This document shows positions 32,819 to 41,427 of a stretch of 64,000 nucleotides of DNA, one piece after another. Where the stretch lies: assembly GCF_036227205.1 (NCBI RefSeq), contig NZ_CP109442.1, positions 9,300,001 to 9,364,000 on the forward strand. The letters are read 5' to 3'. The stretch is from Amycolatopsis sp. NBC_01480 (GTDB taxonomy: Bacteria > Actinomycetota > Actinomycetes > Mycobacteriales > Pseudonocardiaceae). Below the pieces are notes generated by a model. It did not search any database. It saw only the letters and a program-made list of their open reading frames with translations, and had not been told where the DNA came from. The first letter of the stretch is position 1; each line of letters starts with the position of its first letter. The translations under genes and the position numbers were made by a program.

Positions 32819-33670
32819 TCACAGCCCCTTTCGCACCGGATTGCGCAGCGTGCCGATCCCGTCGATGGTGATCACGACCTCGTCGCCCGCGCACAGGGTC
32901 ACGTCGGGACCGGGGACGGCCGACGTGCCCGTCGCGAGGATGGCGCCACGCGGGAAAACCTCGGCGCGGTAAAGGAAAGCGGTCAGATCCGTGAGCTTGC
33001 GGTGCAGGCGGGCGGTGCTCGTCTCGCCCGACCACAGCAGCGCGCCGCCGCGGTGGATCTCCACCGAGATCGCCAGCCGGTACGGGTCCGGGACACCGGT
33101 GGCGAGCACGATCGAAGGGCCCGCCGCGCACGAGCCGTGGTACATCTTCGCCTGCGGCAGGTACAGCGGGTTGTCCCCTTCGATGCTGCGGGAGCTGACG
33201 TCGTTGACCACCGTGTAGCCGACGATCGCGCCCGCGGCGTTGCACACGACGCCCAGTTCCGGCTCCGGCACGTCCCAGGTCGAGTCCTCGCGCACGCCGA
33301 TCGGACGGTCCGGGCCCACGACCCGCCAGCCGACGCTCTTGAAGAACAGCTCCGGCCGCTCCGCCTCGTACACCCGGGCGTAGAGGTCCGAAGACGTGCT
33401 GCTCTCCTCCATCCGCGCCTCGCGCGACACCTCGTACGTCACGCCCGCCGCCCACACCTCGGTGTCGTCGTCCACGGGCGCCAGCAAGGAATCCGGGGCC
33501 GGGGCCGTCCGCGCCGTGGCGGCCACGAGCACGTCCAGCCCGTCGGCTGGCATCGCCAGCAGCGAGCCCAGCGTGGTGCCGGACGGCAGCGGCCCGGCAC
33601 CGGACCCGCCGGACACCCACCAGCCGGACGACGTCTTCACCAGCCGGGGCGCGGAAAGTTCCGGGTTCAT
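32819..33670 (-). CDS. Fumarylacetoacetate hydrolase family protein (sugar-acid pathway)
   Basis: 283 residues. [55 protein letters not shown] and the metal-site region [37 protein letters not shown] fit FAH-fold 2-keto-3-deoxy-sugar-acid dehydratases or hydrolases. It follows an IlvD/Edd dehydratase by 85 bases, so together they would take a pentonate to a 2,5-dioxo acid by the non-phosphorylative route (inference). ATG 33670 has an AAAGGCAGG leader. A perfect palindromic repeat occupies the gap between the two genes. Confidence 0.83.
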   Translation of the reverse strand: MNPELSAPRLVKTSSGWWVSGGSGAGPLPSGTTLGSLLAMPADGLDVLVAATARTAPAPDSLLAPVDDDTEVWAAGVTYEVSREARMEESSTSSDLYARVYEAERPELFFKSVGWRVVGPDRPIGVREDSTWDVPEPELGVVCNAAGAIVGYTVVNDVSSRSIEGDNPLYLPQAKMYHGSCAAGPSIVLATGVPDPYRLAISVEIHRGGALLWSGETSTARLHRKLTDLTAFLYRAEVFPRGAILATGTSAVPGPDVTLCAGDEVVITIDGIGTLRNPVRKGL

Positions 33671-33696
33671 GGCCTGCCTTTCGGGAGTCTCGGCAA

Positions 33697-33750
33697 GTCC
33701 GTCAAGGACTCCTTACCGGCGTCGGACGCGGGTAAGGAGTCCTTGACGGC
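33697..33750 (-). repeat. Dispersed palindromic element, copy B (perfect hairpin)
   Basis: GTCAAGGACTCCTTACC (33701-33717) and GGTAAGGAGTCCTTGAC (33730-33746) are perfect 17-bp arms around GGCGTCGGACGC, itself partly self-complementary. It lies between the dehydratase and FAH genes, where it could attenuate or process the message. Copy A ends the EamA gene at 19423-19476. Confidence 0.8.
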
Positions 33751-33755
33751 ACACG

Positions 33756-35492
33756 TCAGTGGGAATCGCGCGGCACGCCGGGCCCGCGGCGCCCGTGCAG
33801 GAAGTCGAAGTCCGCGCCCTGGTTCGCCTGCGTCACGTGCTCGGTGTACAGCCAGGTGTAGCCGCTCACGTACGGCGATTCGGGCCGCTCCCAAGCCTGG
33901 CGCCGCGCGGCCAGTTCCTCGTCGGAAACCTGCAGAGTCAACGTGCGCGCGGGGGTGTCCAGCGTGATCAGGTCGCCGGTCCGCACCAGCGCGAGCGGGC
34001 CGCCGACCGCGGACTCCGGGCTCACGTGCAGCACCACCGTGCCGTAGCCGGTGCCGGACATCCGGCCGTCGCAGATCCGCACCATGTCCGTGACGCCTTG
34101 GTTGAGCAGCTTCGCCGGCAGCGGCACGTTCGCCACCTCGGGCATGCCCGGGTAGCCCTTCGGGCCGGCGCCGCGGATCACCAGCACGGTATCCGGCGTG
34201 ACGTCCAGGTCCGGGTCGTCAGCGGAGTGGTGGTAATCCTCGGCGGTTTCGAACACAAGGGCCGGGCCGGTGTGCGTGAGCAGCTCCGGCGACGCGGCGG
34301 ACTGCTTGACCACCGCGCCGTCCGGGGCGAGGTTTCCGGTCAGCACCGCCGTGCCGGTGCCGGCGGGCTGGAACGGCGCGTCCACCGCCGTGATCACCTC
34401 GGGGTTCCAGCACTCGGCCCCGGAAACGTTGTCCGCCACCGGTTTCCCGGTCACGGTGAGCGCGCCGTCGTGGAGCAGCCCGGCTTCGGAGAGCTGCCGC
34501 ATGACCACGGGCAGCCCGCCCGCGTAACAGAAGTCCTCCATCAGGAACCGGCCCGAGGGCATCAGGTCCAGCAGCGTCGGCACCACCCGGCCCAGCTCGT
34601 CGAAGTCGGCCATGGCCAGTGGCACGCCCACCCGCCCGGCGATCGCCAGCAGGTGGATGATCGCGTTGGTCGAGCCGCCGATGGCCGCGTTGACCCGGAT
34701 CGCGTTCTCGAACGCTTCCCGGGTAAGGATTTTCGACGGCCGCAGCTCCTCCTCGACCATGGTCACGATCCGCCGTCCCGCGTCCTGGCCGGTCTCGAAG
34801 CGGCGCGCGTCCACCGCGGGCCAGGTGGCCGAGCCCGGCAGTTGCATGCCCAGCGCCTCGGCGAGGCAGGCCATGGTGGACGCGGTGCCCATCGTCATGC
34901 AGTGCCCGTTGGAGCGCGCCATGCAGCCCTCGGCGAAGAAGCACTCCTCCTGCGTCATCCGGCCGGCCTTGAGCTCCTCCTCGAACTTCCACACGTGGGT
35001 GCCGGAGCCGACGTCCTGGCCGCGGAACTTGCCGGTGAGCATCGGGCCGCCGGTCACCATCACCGCGGGCAGGTCGACGCTCGCCGCGCCCATCAGCATC
35101 GCCGGCGTGGTCTTGTCGCAACCCGAGAGCAGCACGACGCCGTCGAGCGGGTTGGCGCGGATCAGCTCCTCGACCTCCATCGCCATCAGGTTGCGGTAGA
35201 GCATCGCGGTAGGGCGCATGAGCGTCTCCCCGGTCGCCATGGTCGGGAAGGCCAGCGGGAAGCCGCCCGCCTGCCAGACCCCGCGCTTCACGGCTTCGGC
35301 GACGCGCCCGAGATGCGCGTTGCACGGCGCCAGCTCCGAAGCGCTGGTCGCGATCCCGATCACCGGGCGGCCGTCGAACACGTCCGGGCCGAAGCCCTGC
35401 GACCGCATCCAGGACCGGTAGATCATCCCCGCCCGGCCCGAGGCGCCGAACCACGCTGCACTGCGCTGTTGACCGATGCGACGTTCACCCAT
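33756..35492 (-). CDS. IlvD/Edd-family sugar-acid dehydratase (L-arabonate dehydratase-like)
   Basis: 578 residues. Cluster cysteines are in ELAPCNAHL, LLSGCDKTTPAMLMG and SNGHCMTMGTAS, and the C-terminal DGRMSGTGYGTVVLHVSPE is the family signature. MRPTAMLYRNLMAMEVEELIRANPLDGVVLLSGCDKTTP resembles pentonate/hexonate dehydratases more than dihydroxy-acid dehydratase IlvD. ATG 35492 is used; GTG 35501 is an alternative. Substrate, probably an aldonate, is inferred partly from the adjacent FAH enzyme. No sugar transporter or regulator lies next to it. Confidence 0.85.
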   Translation of the reverse strand: MGERRIGQQRSAAWFGASGRAGMIYRSWMRSQGFGPDVFDGRPVIGIATSASELAPCNAHLGRVAEAVKRGVWQAGGFPLAFPTMATGETLMRPTAMLYRNLMAMEVEELIRANPLDGVVLLSGCDKTTPAMLMGAASVDLPAVMVTGGPMLTGKFRGQDVGSGTHVWKFEEELKAGRMTQEECFFAEGCMARSNGHCMTMGTASTMACLAEALGMQLPGSATWPAVDARRFETGQDAGRRIVTMVEEELRPSKILTREAFENAIRVNAAIGGSTNAIIHLLAIAGRVGVPLAMADFDELGRVVPTLLDLMPSGRFLMEDFCYAGGLPVVMRQLSEAGLLHDGALTVTGKPVADNVSGAECWNPEVITAVDAPFQPAGTGTAVLTGNLAPDGAVVKQSAASPELLTHTGPALVFETAEDYHHSADDPDLDVTPDTVLVIRGAGPKGYPGMPEVANVPLPAKLLNQGVTDMVRICDGRMSGTGYGTVVLHVSPESAVGGPLALVRTGDLITLDTPARTLTLQVSDEELAARRQAWERPESPYVSGYTWLYTEHVTQANQGADFDFLHGRRGPGVPRDSH

Positions 35493-35611
35493 GCCCACCA
35501 CGGTAAAGGACCGCGTGGCTGAAAAGTCGCTGAGAAGCCGGTCAAACGGGACACTCCTGGGGCCGCGCGCGCGTTGGACGGGATGAACGGCAACTTCGAG
35601 GAGCGTGTGTG

Positions 35612-35887
35612 ATGAGCCTGATCGGAACGCTGGTCGGGTACGTCCTGACCCTGTTCATCCTGGTGCTCGTGGTGCGGATGGTGCTCGACTGGACGCGCCT
35701 GGTGACCACCGGCCCGGCCTGGCTCGGGCAGGCGAGGCGGCTGAGCCACCGCACCACCGAGCCGGTGATCGCCCCCGTGCGGCGGGTCTTGCGGCCGGTG
35801 CGCACGGGCGGGATCGCGATCGACCTCGCGTTCACCGTGGTGTTCTTCGCGGCGCTGATCCTGCGGTCGATCGCCTTCGCGCTGTAG
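35612..35887 (+). CDS. YggT-family membrane protein
   Basis: 91 residues with two hydrophobic helices (LVGYVLTLFILVLVVRMVLDW and LAFTVVFFAALILRSIAF) around the conserved TEPVIAPVRRVLRP. GAGGAG is 8 bases before ATG 35612. YggT proteins usually sit in the division cluster next to sepF; here the gene is alone, beside an acyltransferase, so it is probably a paralogue. Confidence 0.85.
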   Translation: MSLIGTLVGYVLTLFILVLVVRMVLDWTRLVTTGPAWLGQARRLSHRTTEPVIAPVRRVLRPVRTGGIAIDLAFTVVFFAALILRSIAFAL

Positions 35888-35899
35888 GCGCTGCAGGCG

Positions 35900-37075
35900 C
35901 TACCGGTGCTCCGGCTCGCTCCCGGCCCCGACGCTCGACAACGCCTCGGTGCCCACCGGCGCCGAGGCGGCGCGGCGCCGGGCGCGGAACGCGGACAGCG
36001 CGTCGTAACCCGCCATCAGGAAGCGGTGCGCGGGCCGCTCCACCAGCCGGGTCAGCGCCCAGCCGAGCAGCACGCCGGTGACGAGCATCGCGACGGTCTG
36101 CGCGACGGTGTTCGCGCCCAGCGCGGAGAACCAGTGCAGCACCAGGTAGCCGATCGCCTGGTGCATCAGGAACACGCCGTAGGAGATCCCGGCGAACCAC
36201 TGCACCGGCCGCCGCAGCCACTGCGGCACCACGCGGTCCCAGTCGGGCCCGGCCGCGACCAGGGAAACCACGGCGAAGCCGATCCCGACGCCGATCACCG
36301 AGCCCCAGTCCACGGCCAGCCCGCCCGGCGTCCAGACCGCGCTGTGCAGCGCGTGCGCGGCCAGGCAGACCGCTTCGAGCGCGAGGAAGTGCGCGGTCGA
36401 GATCCGCTTGGTGCACCACAGCCGGATCGCGACGCCGGCGACGAACAGGTGCCAGCGGTGGAAACCGAGTCCGTCGGCCATCGTGCGGTACCACTCGGGC
36501 GGCCCGCTGATCCGCCACGGCCACTGCGCGAGCGGCACGAGCAGCGCCAGCCACATCAGCACGCGCAGCCGCGCGCCGTGCCCCCAGCGGCTGCGGTACA
36601 GCAGCGCGGCGACCGTGAAGGCCATGAGCTGCAACGGAATCGTCCAGTGCGAGCCGTCGACGAACGGGAAGTCCGCGGGCTTCCAGTTCCACAGCATGAG
36701 CAGGTTGCCCACCAGGTCCCGCCATTCCGGGCGGAACCAGCCGGCCGGCGAGAGCAGCCGCAGGGCCGCGTAGATCACCACCACGGCGGCGAGGAACGGC
36801 GGCAGCAGCCGGGCGACGCGGCCCCACCAGTACCGGCCCAGCGGCCCGCGCCCGATCGTCACGCACGCGAAGTACGCCGAGATCACCAGCAGCAGGCTAG
36901 CCCCGACCTGGTACGGGAAGGTGAAGCCCCGGGCGCCCAGTTCCGGGTGGACGACCACGCTCATGTACGTCGCGTGGTAGATCAGCACCAGCGTCACACA
37001 GCCGGCGCGGACGAGGTCCCAGCTGATCTTCCGGTTCGCCGCGCGCGGTGCGGCGAAGGAGTGGATCTCGGGCAC
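35900..37075 (-). CDS. Acyltransferase 3 family membrane protein
   Basis: 391 residues, about ten membrane helices. ISWDLVRAGCVTLVLIYHATYM carries the conserved Arg and the catalytic-type His of the OafA/NolL family, and the final helix RPVQWFAGISYGVFLMHQAIGYLVL is typical. Such proteins acylate sugars, peptidoglycan or antibiotics at the membrane. GTG 37075 is the start, without a strong SD. The C-terminal 40 residues are a cytoplasmic Arg/Ala-rich tail. It is convergent with the YggT gene. Confidence 0.87.
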   Translation of the reverse strand: MPEIHSFAAPRAANRKISWDLVRAGCVTLVLIYHATYMSVVVHPELGARGFTFPYQVGASLLLVISAYFACVTIGRGPLGRYWWGRVARLLPPFLAAVVVIYAALRLLSPAGWFRPEWRDLVGNLLMLWNWKPADFPFVDGSHWTIPLQLMAFTVAALLYRSRWGHGARLRVLMWLALLVPLAQWPWRISGPPEWYRTMADGLGFHRWHLFVAGVAIRLWCTKRISTAHFLALEAVCLAAHALHSAVWTPGGLAVDWGSVIGVGIGFAVVSLVAAGPDWDRVVPQWLRRPVQWFAGISYGVFLMHQAIGYLVLHWFSALGANTVAQTVAMLVTGVLLGWALTRLVERPAHRFLMAGYDALSAFRARRRAASAPVGTEALSSVGAGSEPEHR

Positions 37076-37204
37076 GCCGCTGAGCGTATCCGGTCGGTCA
37101 CGCTCCGGGCGAGCCCGGTCGCCGATGCCGGGAAGCCGTTGGCCCGTCCCGCTTCCTGGTACGGCTACCGGCCGGGTGCCCGATCCGTGACACTCGTCCC
37201 GGTG

Positions 37205-38086
37205 ATGCGCGTTTTGCCCCAGACCGCCCCGCCCGAGGCCGAGCCCACCGGCGCCGCCGTGCTGTACCGCGACGCGGAGGTCGCCCCGCTGCTGGGCTAC
37301 CGGCCGCTGTTGCTGGACCTCGCCGTGCCCGCCGGACCGCCGCCGGGCCCGGGCTGGCCGGTGGTCGCGTTCGTGCATGGCGGCGCCTTCGCCGTCGGCT
37401 CGCCCAAACACGCCCCGCTCGGCCGGTATCTCGGCGAACGCCTGCTGGAAGCCGGATTCGCCGTCGCGAAGGTCCACTTCAGACACAGCCGCGAGGCCGT
37501 GTACCCGGCGCAGCTGCACGACGTGAAGGCGGCGGTGCGCTGGCTCCGCCACCACGCGGTCACCCTGGCGCTCGACCCGGGCCGGTTCAGCGCGTGGGGC
37601 CACGCGGCCGGCGGGCACCTGGCCGTGATGCTCGCCGTCACCGGCGACCGCCCGGACCTGGAAGGCGACGTCGGCGTCACCGGCCCGAGCAGCGCCGTGC
37701 AGGCCGCGGTCGCGTGGAGCCCGCCGTCGGACTTCGCCCGCCTGCCGCCCCCGCCGCCTGGTTCGCCGTTCCATCGGACCGGCGAGGACCCGCATGCGTG
37801 GCTGCTGGGCGCTTCCCCGTCCGCCCAACCGGCCCTGGCCGCGGCGGCCAGCCCGCTCACCCACGTCACCGCGGCCGCCGCCCCGCTGCTGGTCACCCAC
37901 GGCACCGGCGACGACGCCGTCCCGATCGCCCAGAGTGAGTCCCTGGTCGCGGCCTACTGGCAGGCGGGCGCGGACGCGGAGTTCGCGTGGCTCGAGGACA
38001 CCGGCCACGTCTACGGCCATCGCACCCGCGCGGCGATGACGACCGCGGGTATCGAGTTCTTGCGGAACCGGCTTGGGCCGGGCTGA
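37205..38086 (+). CDS. Alpha/beta hydrolase (BD-FAE/HSL-like) lacking the serine nucleophile
   Basis: About 293 residues. The oxyanion motif is VVAFVHGGAFAVGSP near residue 55, and late motifs are VTHGTGDDAVPIAQS (acid Asp) and EDTGHVYGHR (His). The nucleophile elbow, normally GHSAGGHLA, reads WGHAAGGHLAVML near residue 138: the codon is GCG (Ala), so the enzyme should be inactive as an esterase. ATG 37205 is used, with GTG 37202 and GTG 37187 in frame. It could be a pseudoenzyme binding protein or a recently inactivated gene. Confidence 0.8.
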   Translation: MRVLPQTAPPEAEPTGAAVLYRDAEVAPLLGYRPLLLDLAVPAGPPPGPGWPVVAFVHGGAFAVGSPKHAPLGRYLGERLLEAGFAVAKVHFRHSREAVYPAQLHDVKAAVRWLRHHAVTLALDPGRFSAWGHAAGGHLAVMLAVTGDRPDLEGDVGVTGPSSAVQAAVAWSPPSDFARLPPPPPGSPFHRTGEDPHAWLLGASPSAQPALAAAASPLTHVTAAAAPLLVTHGTGDDAVPIAQSESLVAAYWQAGADAEFAWLEDTGHVYGHRTRAAMTTAGIEFLRNRLGPG

Positions 38087-38109
38087 GCACCACTCGCGCG
38101 GCGGCCTGG

Positions 38110-38493
38110 TCAGACGCTGGCGAGGTGCTCGTTCTCGACCGCGCTGCTGTAGTACGCGATCTTCATCCGGATGTGCTCCTGGTGCCCGCGCAGCCGGCCG
38201 ATCTGGTCCTCGACCCGTTCCTCGTGCTCGCGCAGGACGGCGAGGCGTTCGGCGCGGGTGTCGTCGCCCTCGCGCAGGAGGCTGACGAAACGGAGCATCT
38301 CGGCGATCGGCATTTCGGTGTCGCGCAGGCAGCGCAGCAGGCTGAGGAATTCGAGGTCCTGATCGGTGAAGCGGCGGCGGCCGCCGGCCGTGCGGCCGAC
38401 CTCGTGCAGCAGGCCGATCCGCTCGTAGTAGCGGAGCGTGTCGATGGAGAACCCGGTCCGGGCGGTGACTTCGGCTGGTGAGTAGGAGTCCAC
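38110..38493 (-). CDS. MerR-family regulator
   Basis: 127 residues: N-terminal HTH (YSPAEVTARTGFSIDTLRYYERIGLLHEVGRTAGGRRRFTDQDLEFLSLLRCLRDTEMPIAEM) and a C-terminal coiled-coil dimer helix. No cysteine cluster, so it is not a metal sensor; it resembles the MerR regulators paired with aldo-keto reductases. GTG 38493 has GAGGGTGGG upstream. A dyad at 38508-38527 covers its promoter. Confidence 0.9.
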   Translation of the reverse strand: MDSYSPAEVTARTGFSIDTLRYYERIGLLHEVGRTAGGRRRFTDQDLEFLSLLRCLRDTEMPIAEMLRFVSLLREGDDTRAERLAVLREHEERVEDQIGRLRGHQEHIRMKIAYYSSAVENEHLASV

Positions 38494-38507
38494 GTACCCA
38501 CCCTCGC

Positions 38508-38527
38508 ACCTGGAGCGCACTCCAGGT
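38508..38527. promoter_or_regulatory. MerR operator, regulator side
   Basis: ACCTGGAG-CGCA-CTCCAGGT is a perfect 8-bp dyad. On the leftward strand TTGACC (38525-38530) is a good -35 box, and the dyad falls in the long spacer, as in MerR-controlled promoters. Confidence 0.7.
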
Positions 38528-38634
38528 CAAGCACCGGGTCGGGCGAGCTCACTTCCCGGAGCGTCCCAGCCCCCGGTTCGGCGCTCCGCCTCCCGCACAT
38601 TTCCGGCCAACCTGCGGTAGCGGCCTTCACCGGC

Positions 38635-38660
38635 TTGACCCGGACCGCACTCCGGGGTGT
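38635..38660 (+). promoter_or_regulatory. MerR-type promoter of the aldo-keto reductase gene
   Basis: TTGACC (38635-38640) is followed by CCGGA-CCGCAC-TCCGG, a second, weaker dyad related to the one at 38508-38527, and then the short leader of the gene at 38673. The arrangement matches MerR activation of a promoter with an overlong spacer. Confidence 0.55.
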
Positions 38661-38672
38661 TCGCTCGAACCC

Positions 38673-39674
38673 ATGACTACAGCGTTTACCGGACTGGCCG
38701 ACCACCGGCCGCTGGGCCGCTCGGGCCTGCGCGTCTCGCCGCTGGCGCTGGGCGCGATGACCTTCGGCGACCACGCCCTCTGCTCCGACGACGACACCTC
38801 CCGCAAGGTCTTCCGCACCTACCTCGAAGCGGGCGGCAACTACGTCGACACCGCCGACAACTACAGCGCCGGGCGCAGCGAGGTCCTGGTCGGCGAGTTC
38901 CTGCGCGAGCTGCCCGACCGCGACGACCTCGTGCTCGCCACCAAGTACTCCGGCCCGCACTTCACCGCGGACGGGGTCGTGCGGAACCCCGCCCGGCGCA
39001 GCAACGGCCGCAAGAACATGATCGCCTCGCTGGAGGCGTCGCTGCGGCGGCTCGGCGTCGACCACGTCGACCTGTACTGGCTGCACATCTGGGACGGCTT
39101 CACCCCGGTCGAGGAGGTCGTGTCGGCGTTCGACGACCTGGTGCGCGCCGGCAAGGTCCGCGCGGTCGGGCTCAGCGACGTCCCCGCGTGGTACGCGACG
39201 AAGGCCGCGATGCTGGGCGGCCCGCCGATCACCGCGATGCAGCTGGAGTACTCGCTCGTGGAGCGCTCGATCGAGACCGAGCACGTGCCGCTGGCGCGGG
39301 AGTTCGGCATCGCCGTGCAGCCGTGGGGCGCGATCGGCGGCGGTTTCCTGTCCGGCAAGTACACCCGCGAAGCCTCAGCCGACGGCCGCCTCGCCGGCGA
39401 GGAGCACTCCGAACGGCGCTGGGCCGTCCTCGACGTCGTGCGCGAGATCGCCACGACAGCCGGCGGCACCCCGGCCCAGGTCGCGATGCACTGGGTCACC
39501 CGGCAACCGGCCATCGCCGGAACGCTCGTCGGCGCGCGCACTCCGGAGCAGCTCACGGACACCGTCGGCGCGCTGGCGCTCGACCTGCCCACCGAGCAAC
39601 TGGACCGGCTGACCGAGGCGAGCAGCCCCGAACTTCCCTTCCCGCACAGCATCATCAAGCGCGTCAACGGCTGA
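38673..39674 (+). CDS. Aldo/keto reductase
   Basis: 333 residues of the AKR TIM barrel. The catalytic tetrad is visible: Asp in NYVDTADNY, Tyr in DNYSAGRSE, Lys in LVLATKYSG and His in DLYWLHIWDG. IAVQPWGAIGGGFLSGKY and GTLVGARTPEQL (NADPH pocket) complete the AKR pattern. It reduces aldehydes or ketones with NADPH. ATG 38673. MerR-regulated by the divergent gene; a hairpin follows the stop. Confidence 0.92.
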   Translation: MTTAFTGLADHRPLGRSGLRVSPLALGAMTFGDHALCSDDDTSRKVFRTYLEAGGNYVDTADNYSAGRSEVLVGEFLRELPDRDDLVLATKYSGPHFTADGVVRNPARRSNGRKNMIASLEASLRRLGVDHVDLYWLHIWDGFTPVEEVVSAFDDLVRAGKVRAVGLSDVPAWYATKAAMLGGPPITAMQLEYSLVERSIETEHVPLAREFGIAVQPWGAIGGGFLSGKYTREASADGRLAGEEHSERRWAVLDVVREIATTAGGTPAQVAMHWVTRQPAIAGTLVGARTPEQLTDTVGALALDLPTEQLDRLTEASSPELPFPHSIIKRVNG

Positions 39675-39683
39675 GCCCGACCG

Positions 39684-39719
39684 GCACCGGCGGGGATCGG
39701 ACCCGGTCCCCGCCGGTGC
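39684..39719. terminator. Bidirectional hairpin
   Basis: GCACCGGCGGGGA (39684-39696) and TCCCCGCCGGTGC (39707-39719) form a perfect 13-bp stem with a 10-base loop between the convergent aldo-keto reductase and TetR genes. Confidence 0.65.
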
Positions 39720-39755
39720 GCGGGCATCCCGCGCGAATGAAGGACGCGGCCGCGC

Positions 39756-40319
39756 TCAAGCCCGGCGCAGCAAGGCAAGCACCCCGTCCACCGCGCGATC
39801 AAACGAGGCGACGTCCCCGGCTGCCTTCGCGAGGACATACCCGCCTTGCAGCACAGCGACAATCGTCGCCGCCGTCGCGACCGGGTCCAGCTCCGCGCCG
39901 AACTCCCCCTGGTCGCGCCCCTCGGCAAGAACCCCGGCCAGCCGTTCGCGCAGCCACTCGAAGGTCTCACCCAGCGGCGCGCGCAACGCCGGGTCCGCCA
40001 TCACGTCCGGGTCCTGCGTGAGCCGTCCGACGGGGCAGCCCTTCAGCACGTCACGCTCGCGCCGCAGGTACGCCGTGATCCGCTCGAGTGCCGGGCCCGG
40101 CCCGGCCAGTTGCCGCTCCGCCTCGGCGCGCAGTTCGCTCGCGGTGCGCTCGATCGCCGTCCGCGCGAGGTCCGGCTTGCCGCGGAAGTGGTGGTACATG
40201 CTGCCCTGCCCGGCGCCGGCGCGCTCCTGGATCACCTTCGGGCTGGTGCCGACGTAGCCCCGTTCCCACAGCAGTTCCCGGGTGCTTTCGATCAGCCGTT
40301 CCGACGCGTCCACGCGCAA
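39756..40319 (-). CDS. TetR-family regulator
   Basis: 187 residues: HTH at ASERLIESTRELLWERGYVGTSPKVIQERAGAGQGSMYHHFRGKPDLARTA and a TetR_C_7-like ligand domain with the CPVGRLTQDP segment. TTG 40319 or GTG 40313 is the start. An 18-bp palindrome lies 4 bases upstream, so the protein probably represses itself. No obvious partner gene adjoins; the rightward protease begins 185 bases away. Confidence 0.87.
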   Translation of the reverse strand: MRVDASERLIESTRELLWERGYVGTSPKVIQERAGAGQGSMYHHFRGKPDLARTAIERTASELRAEAERQLAGPGPALERITAYLRRERDVLKGCPVGRLTQDPDVMADPALRAPLGETFEWLRERLAGVLAEGRDQGEFGAELDPVATAATIVAVLQGGYVLAKAAGDVASFDRAVDGVLALLRRA

Positions 40320-40323
40320 AACC

Positions 40324-40341
40324 GTACATACCAGTAGGTAC
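40324..40341. promoter_or_regulatory. TetR autoregulatory operator
   Basis: GTACATACCAGTAGGTAC has the symmetry GTAC-x-TAC-NN-GTA-x-GTAC (one unpaired position per arm) and lies immediately upstream of the TetR start codon. Confidence 0.65.
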
Positions 40342-40504
40342 AGGCGGCAACCCTACCCGGTGCCGTCCGCGGCCGGCCCGCTGAGACGGACAAAAACCAA
40401 CTATGTTCGCGAATTTTCAGAATACGACTTACGTAGGTACCCGGGCCACGAGCCTGTCTGGTCTGCTCGGAAATGCACCTTTCCGGTCCCGAAGGGAGAT
40501 GTTC

Positions 40505-41299
40505 ATGCAGGTAGACGGACGTTCACTGGCCCGACGCGCGGCGCTGGCCCTCGCCGCGGCCGCGGCTTTCGCGGTCGTCGCCGCGCCCGGCGCCTCGGCC
40601 GGCGCGGGGCCACTGATCGTCGGCGGCTCGCCGACCACCATCGACGACTTCCCGGCCACCGTCATCTTCAACGTCGACGGCGCCCAGCACTGCGCGGGCA
40701 CCCTGGTCGCGAAGAACAAGGTGCTCACCGCCGCGCACTGCACCGACGGGGTCAAGGCCGCGCAGATGGAGATCATCGGCGGCCAGACCAACTTCAGCGA
40801 CACGACCGGCGAGAAGGCCGGCGTGAGCGACGTCTGGCAGAACCCCGCGTTCGACATGAACGGCATGCAGCACGACAACTCCGTGCTGACACTGGACAAG
40901 GACCTGCCGTACAAGCCGGCGACGCTCGTGCAATCGGCGGACGACGCGGCGTACAAGGCGGGCGCCGACGTCACCGTGGTCGGCTGGGGCACCACCTCGG
41001 AGGGCGGCGACGTCTCCGACCAGCTGCTCAAGGTGAACGTGCCGGTGGTGGACAACAACACCTGCGCGGACGACTACAGCAAGTCCGGCTCGAACTACGA
41101 CAAGGCGTCGATGTTCTGCGCGGGCGTGCCCGAGGGCGGCAAGGACTCCTGCCAGGGCGACTCCGGCGGCCCGGCCTACGTCGACGGCAAGCTCGCCGGC
41201 ATCGTGTCCTGGGGCCAGGGCTGCGCGCGCAAGGACTTCCCCGGCGTGTACACCAACGTGGGCAACGACTACGCCACGATCAGCTCCCACATCGGCTGA
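40505..41299 (+). CDS. Secreted trypsin-like serine protease (S1A)
   Basis: 264 residues. A signal peptide ends near ASA (residue 33), followed by a short propeptide and the mature-like start LIVGGSPTT. The triad is LTAAHC (His), HDNSVLTL (Asp) and GDSGGP (Ser); Asp in KDSCQGDSGGP at the S1 base predicts cleavage after Lys/Arg. Paired cysteines CAG/AAHC, TCADD/FCAG and SCQ/GCA are present. AGGGAG 6 bases before ATG 40505 decides between this and the ATG at 40499. A strong terminator follows. Confidence 0.93.
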   Translation: MQVDGRSLARRAALALAAAAAFAVVAAPGASAGAGPLIVGGSPTTIDDFPATVIFNVDGAQHCAGTLVAKNKVLTAAHCTDGVKAAQMEIIGGQTNFSDTTGEKAGVSDVWQNPAFDMNGMQHDNSVLTLDKDLPYKPATLVQSADDAAYKAGADVTVVGWGTTSEGGDVSDQLLKVNVPVVDNNTCADDYSKSGSNYDKASMFCAGVPEGGKDSCQGDSGGPAYVDGKLAGIVSWGQGCARKDFPGVYTNVGNDYATISSHIG

Positions 41300-41307
41300 G
41301 CCGGCGA

Positions 41308-41345
41308 CGACAGCGGCCCGGGTGCTTCCGCCCGGGCCGCTGTCG
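41308..41345 (+). terminator. Intrinsic terminator with T-run
   Basis: CGACAGCGGCCCGGG (41308-41322) and CCCGGGCCGCTGTCG (41331-41345) form a perfect 15-bp stem, followed by TTTT, nine bases after the protease stop. Confidence 0.8.
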
Positions 41346-41427
41346 TTTTCCGCCAAAGCCGAACGGGAGCATGCGCGGATATGTCATGATCTGGACACAT
41401 GACCACGAATCGCGCATCGGAGACACC

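Noticed and set aside
33671..33755. Insertion sequence between the dehydratase and FAH genes
   Set aside because: Only a 54-base palindrome is present; no transposase and no flanking target duplication.
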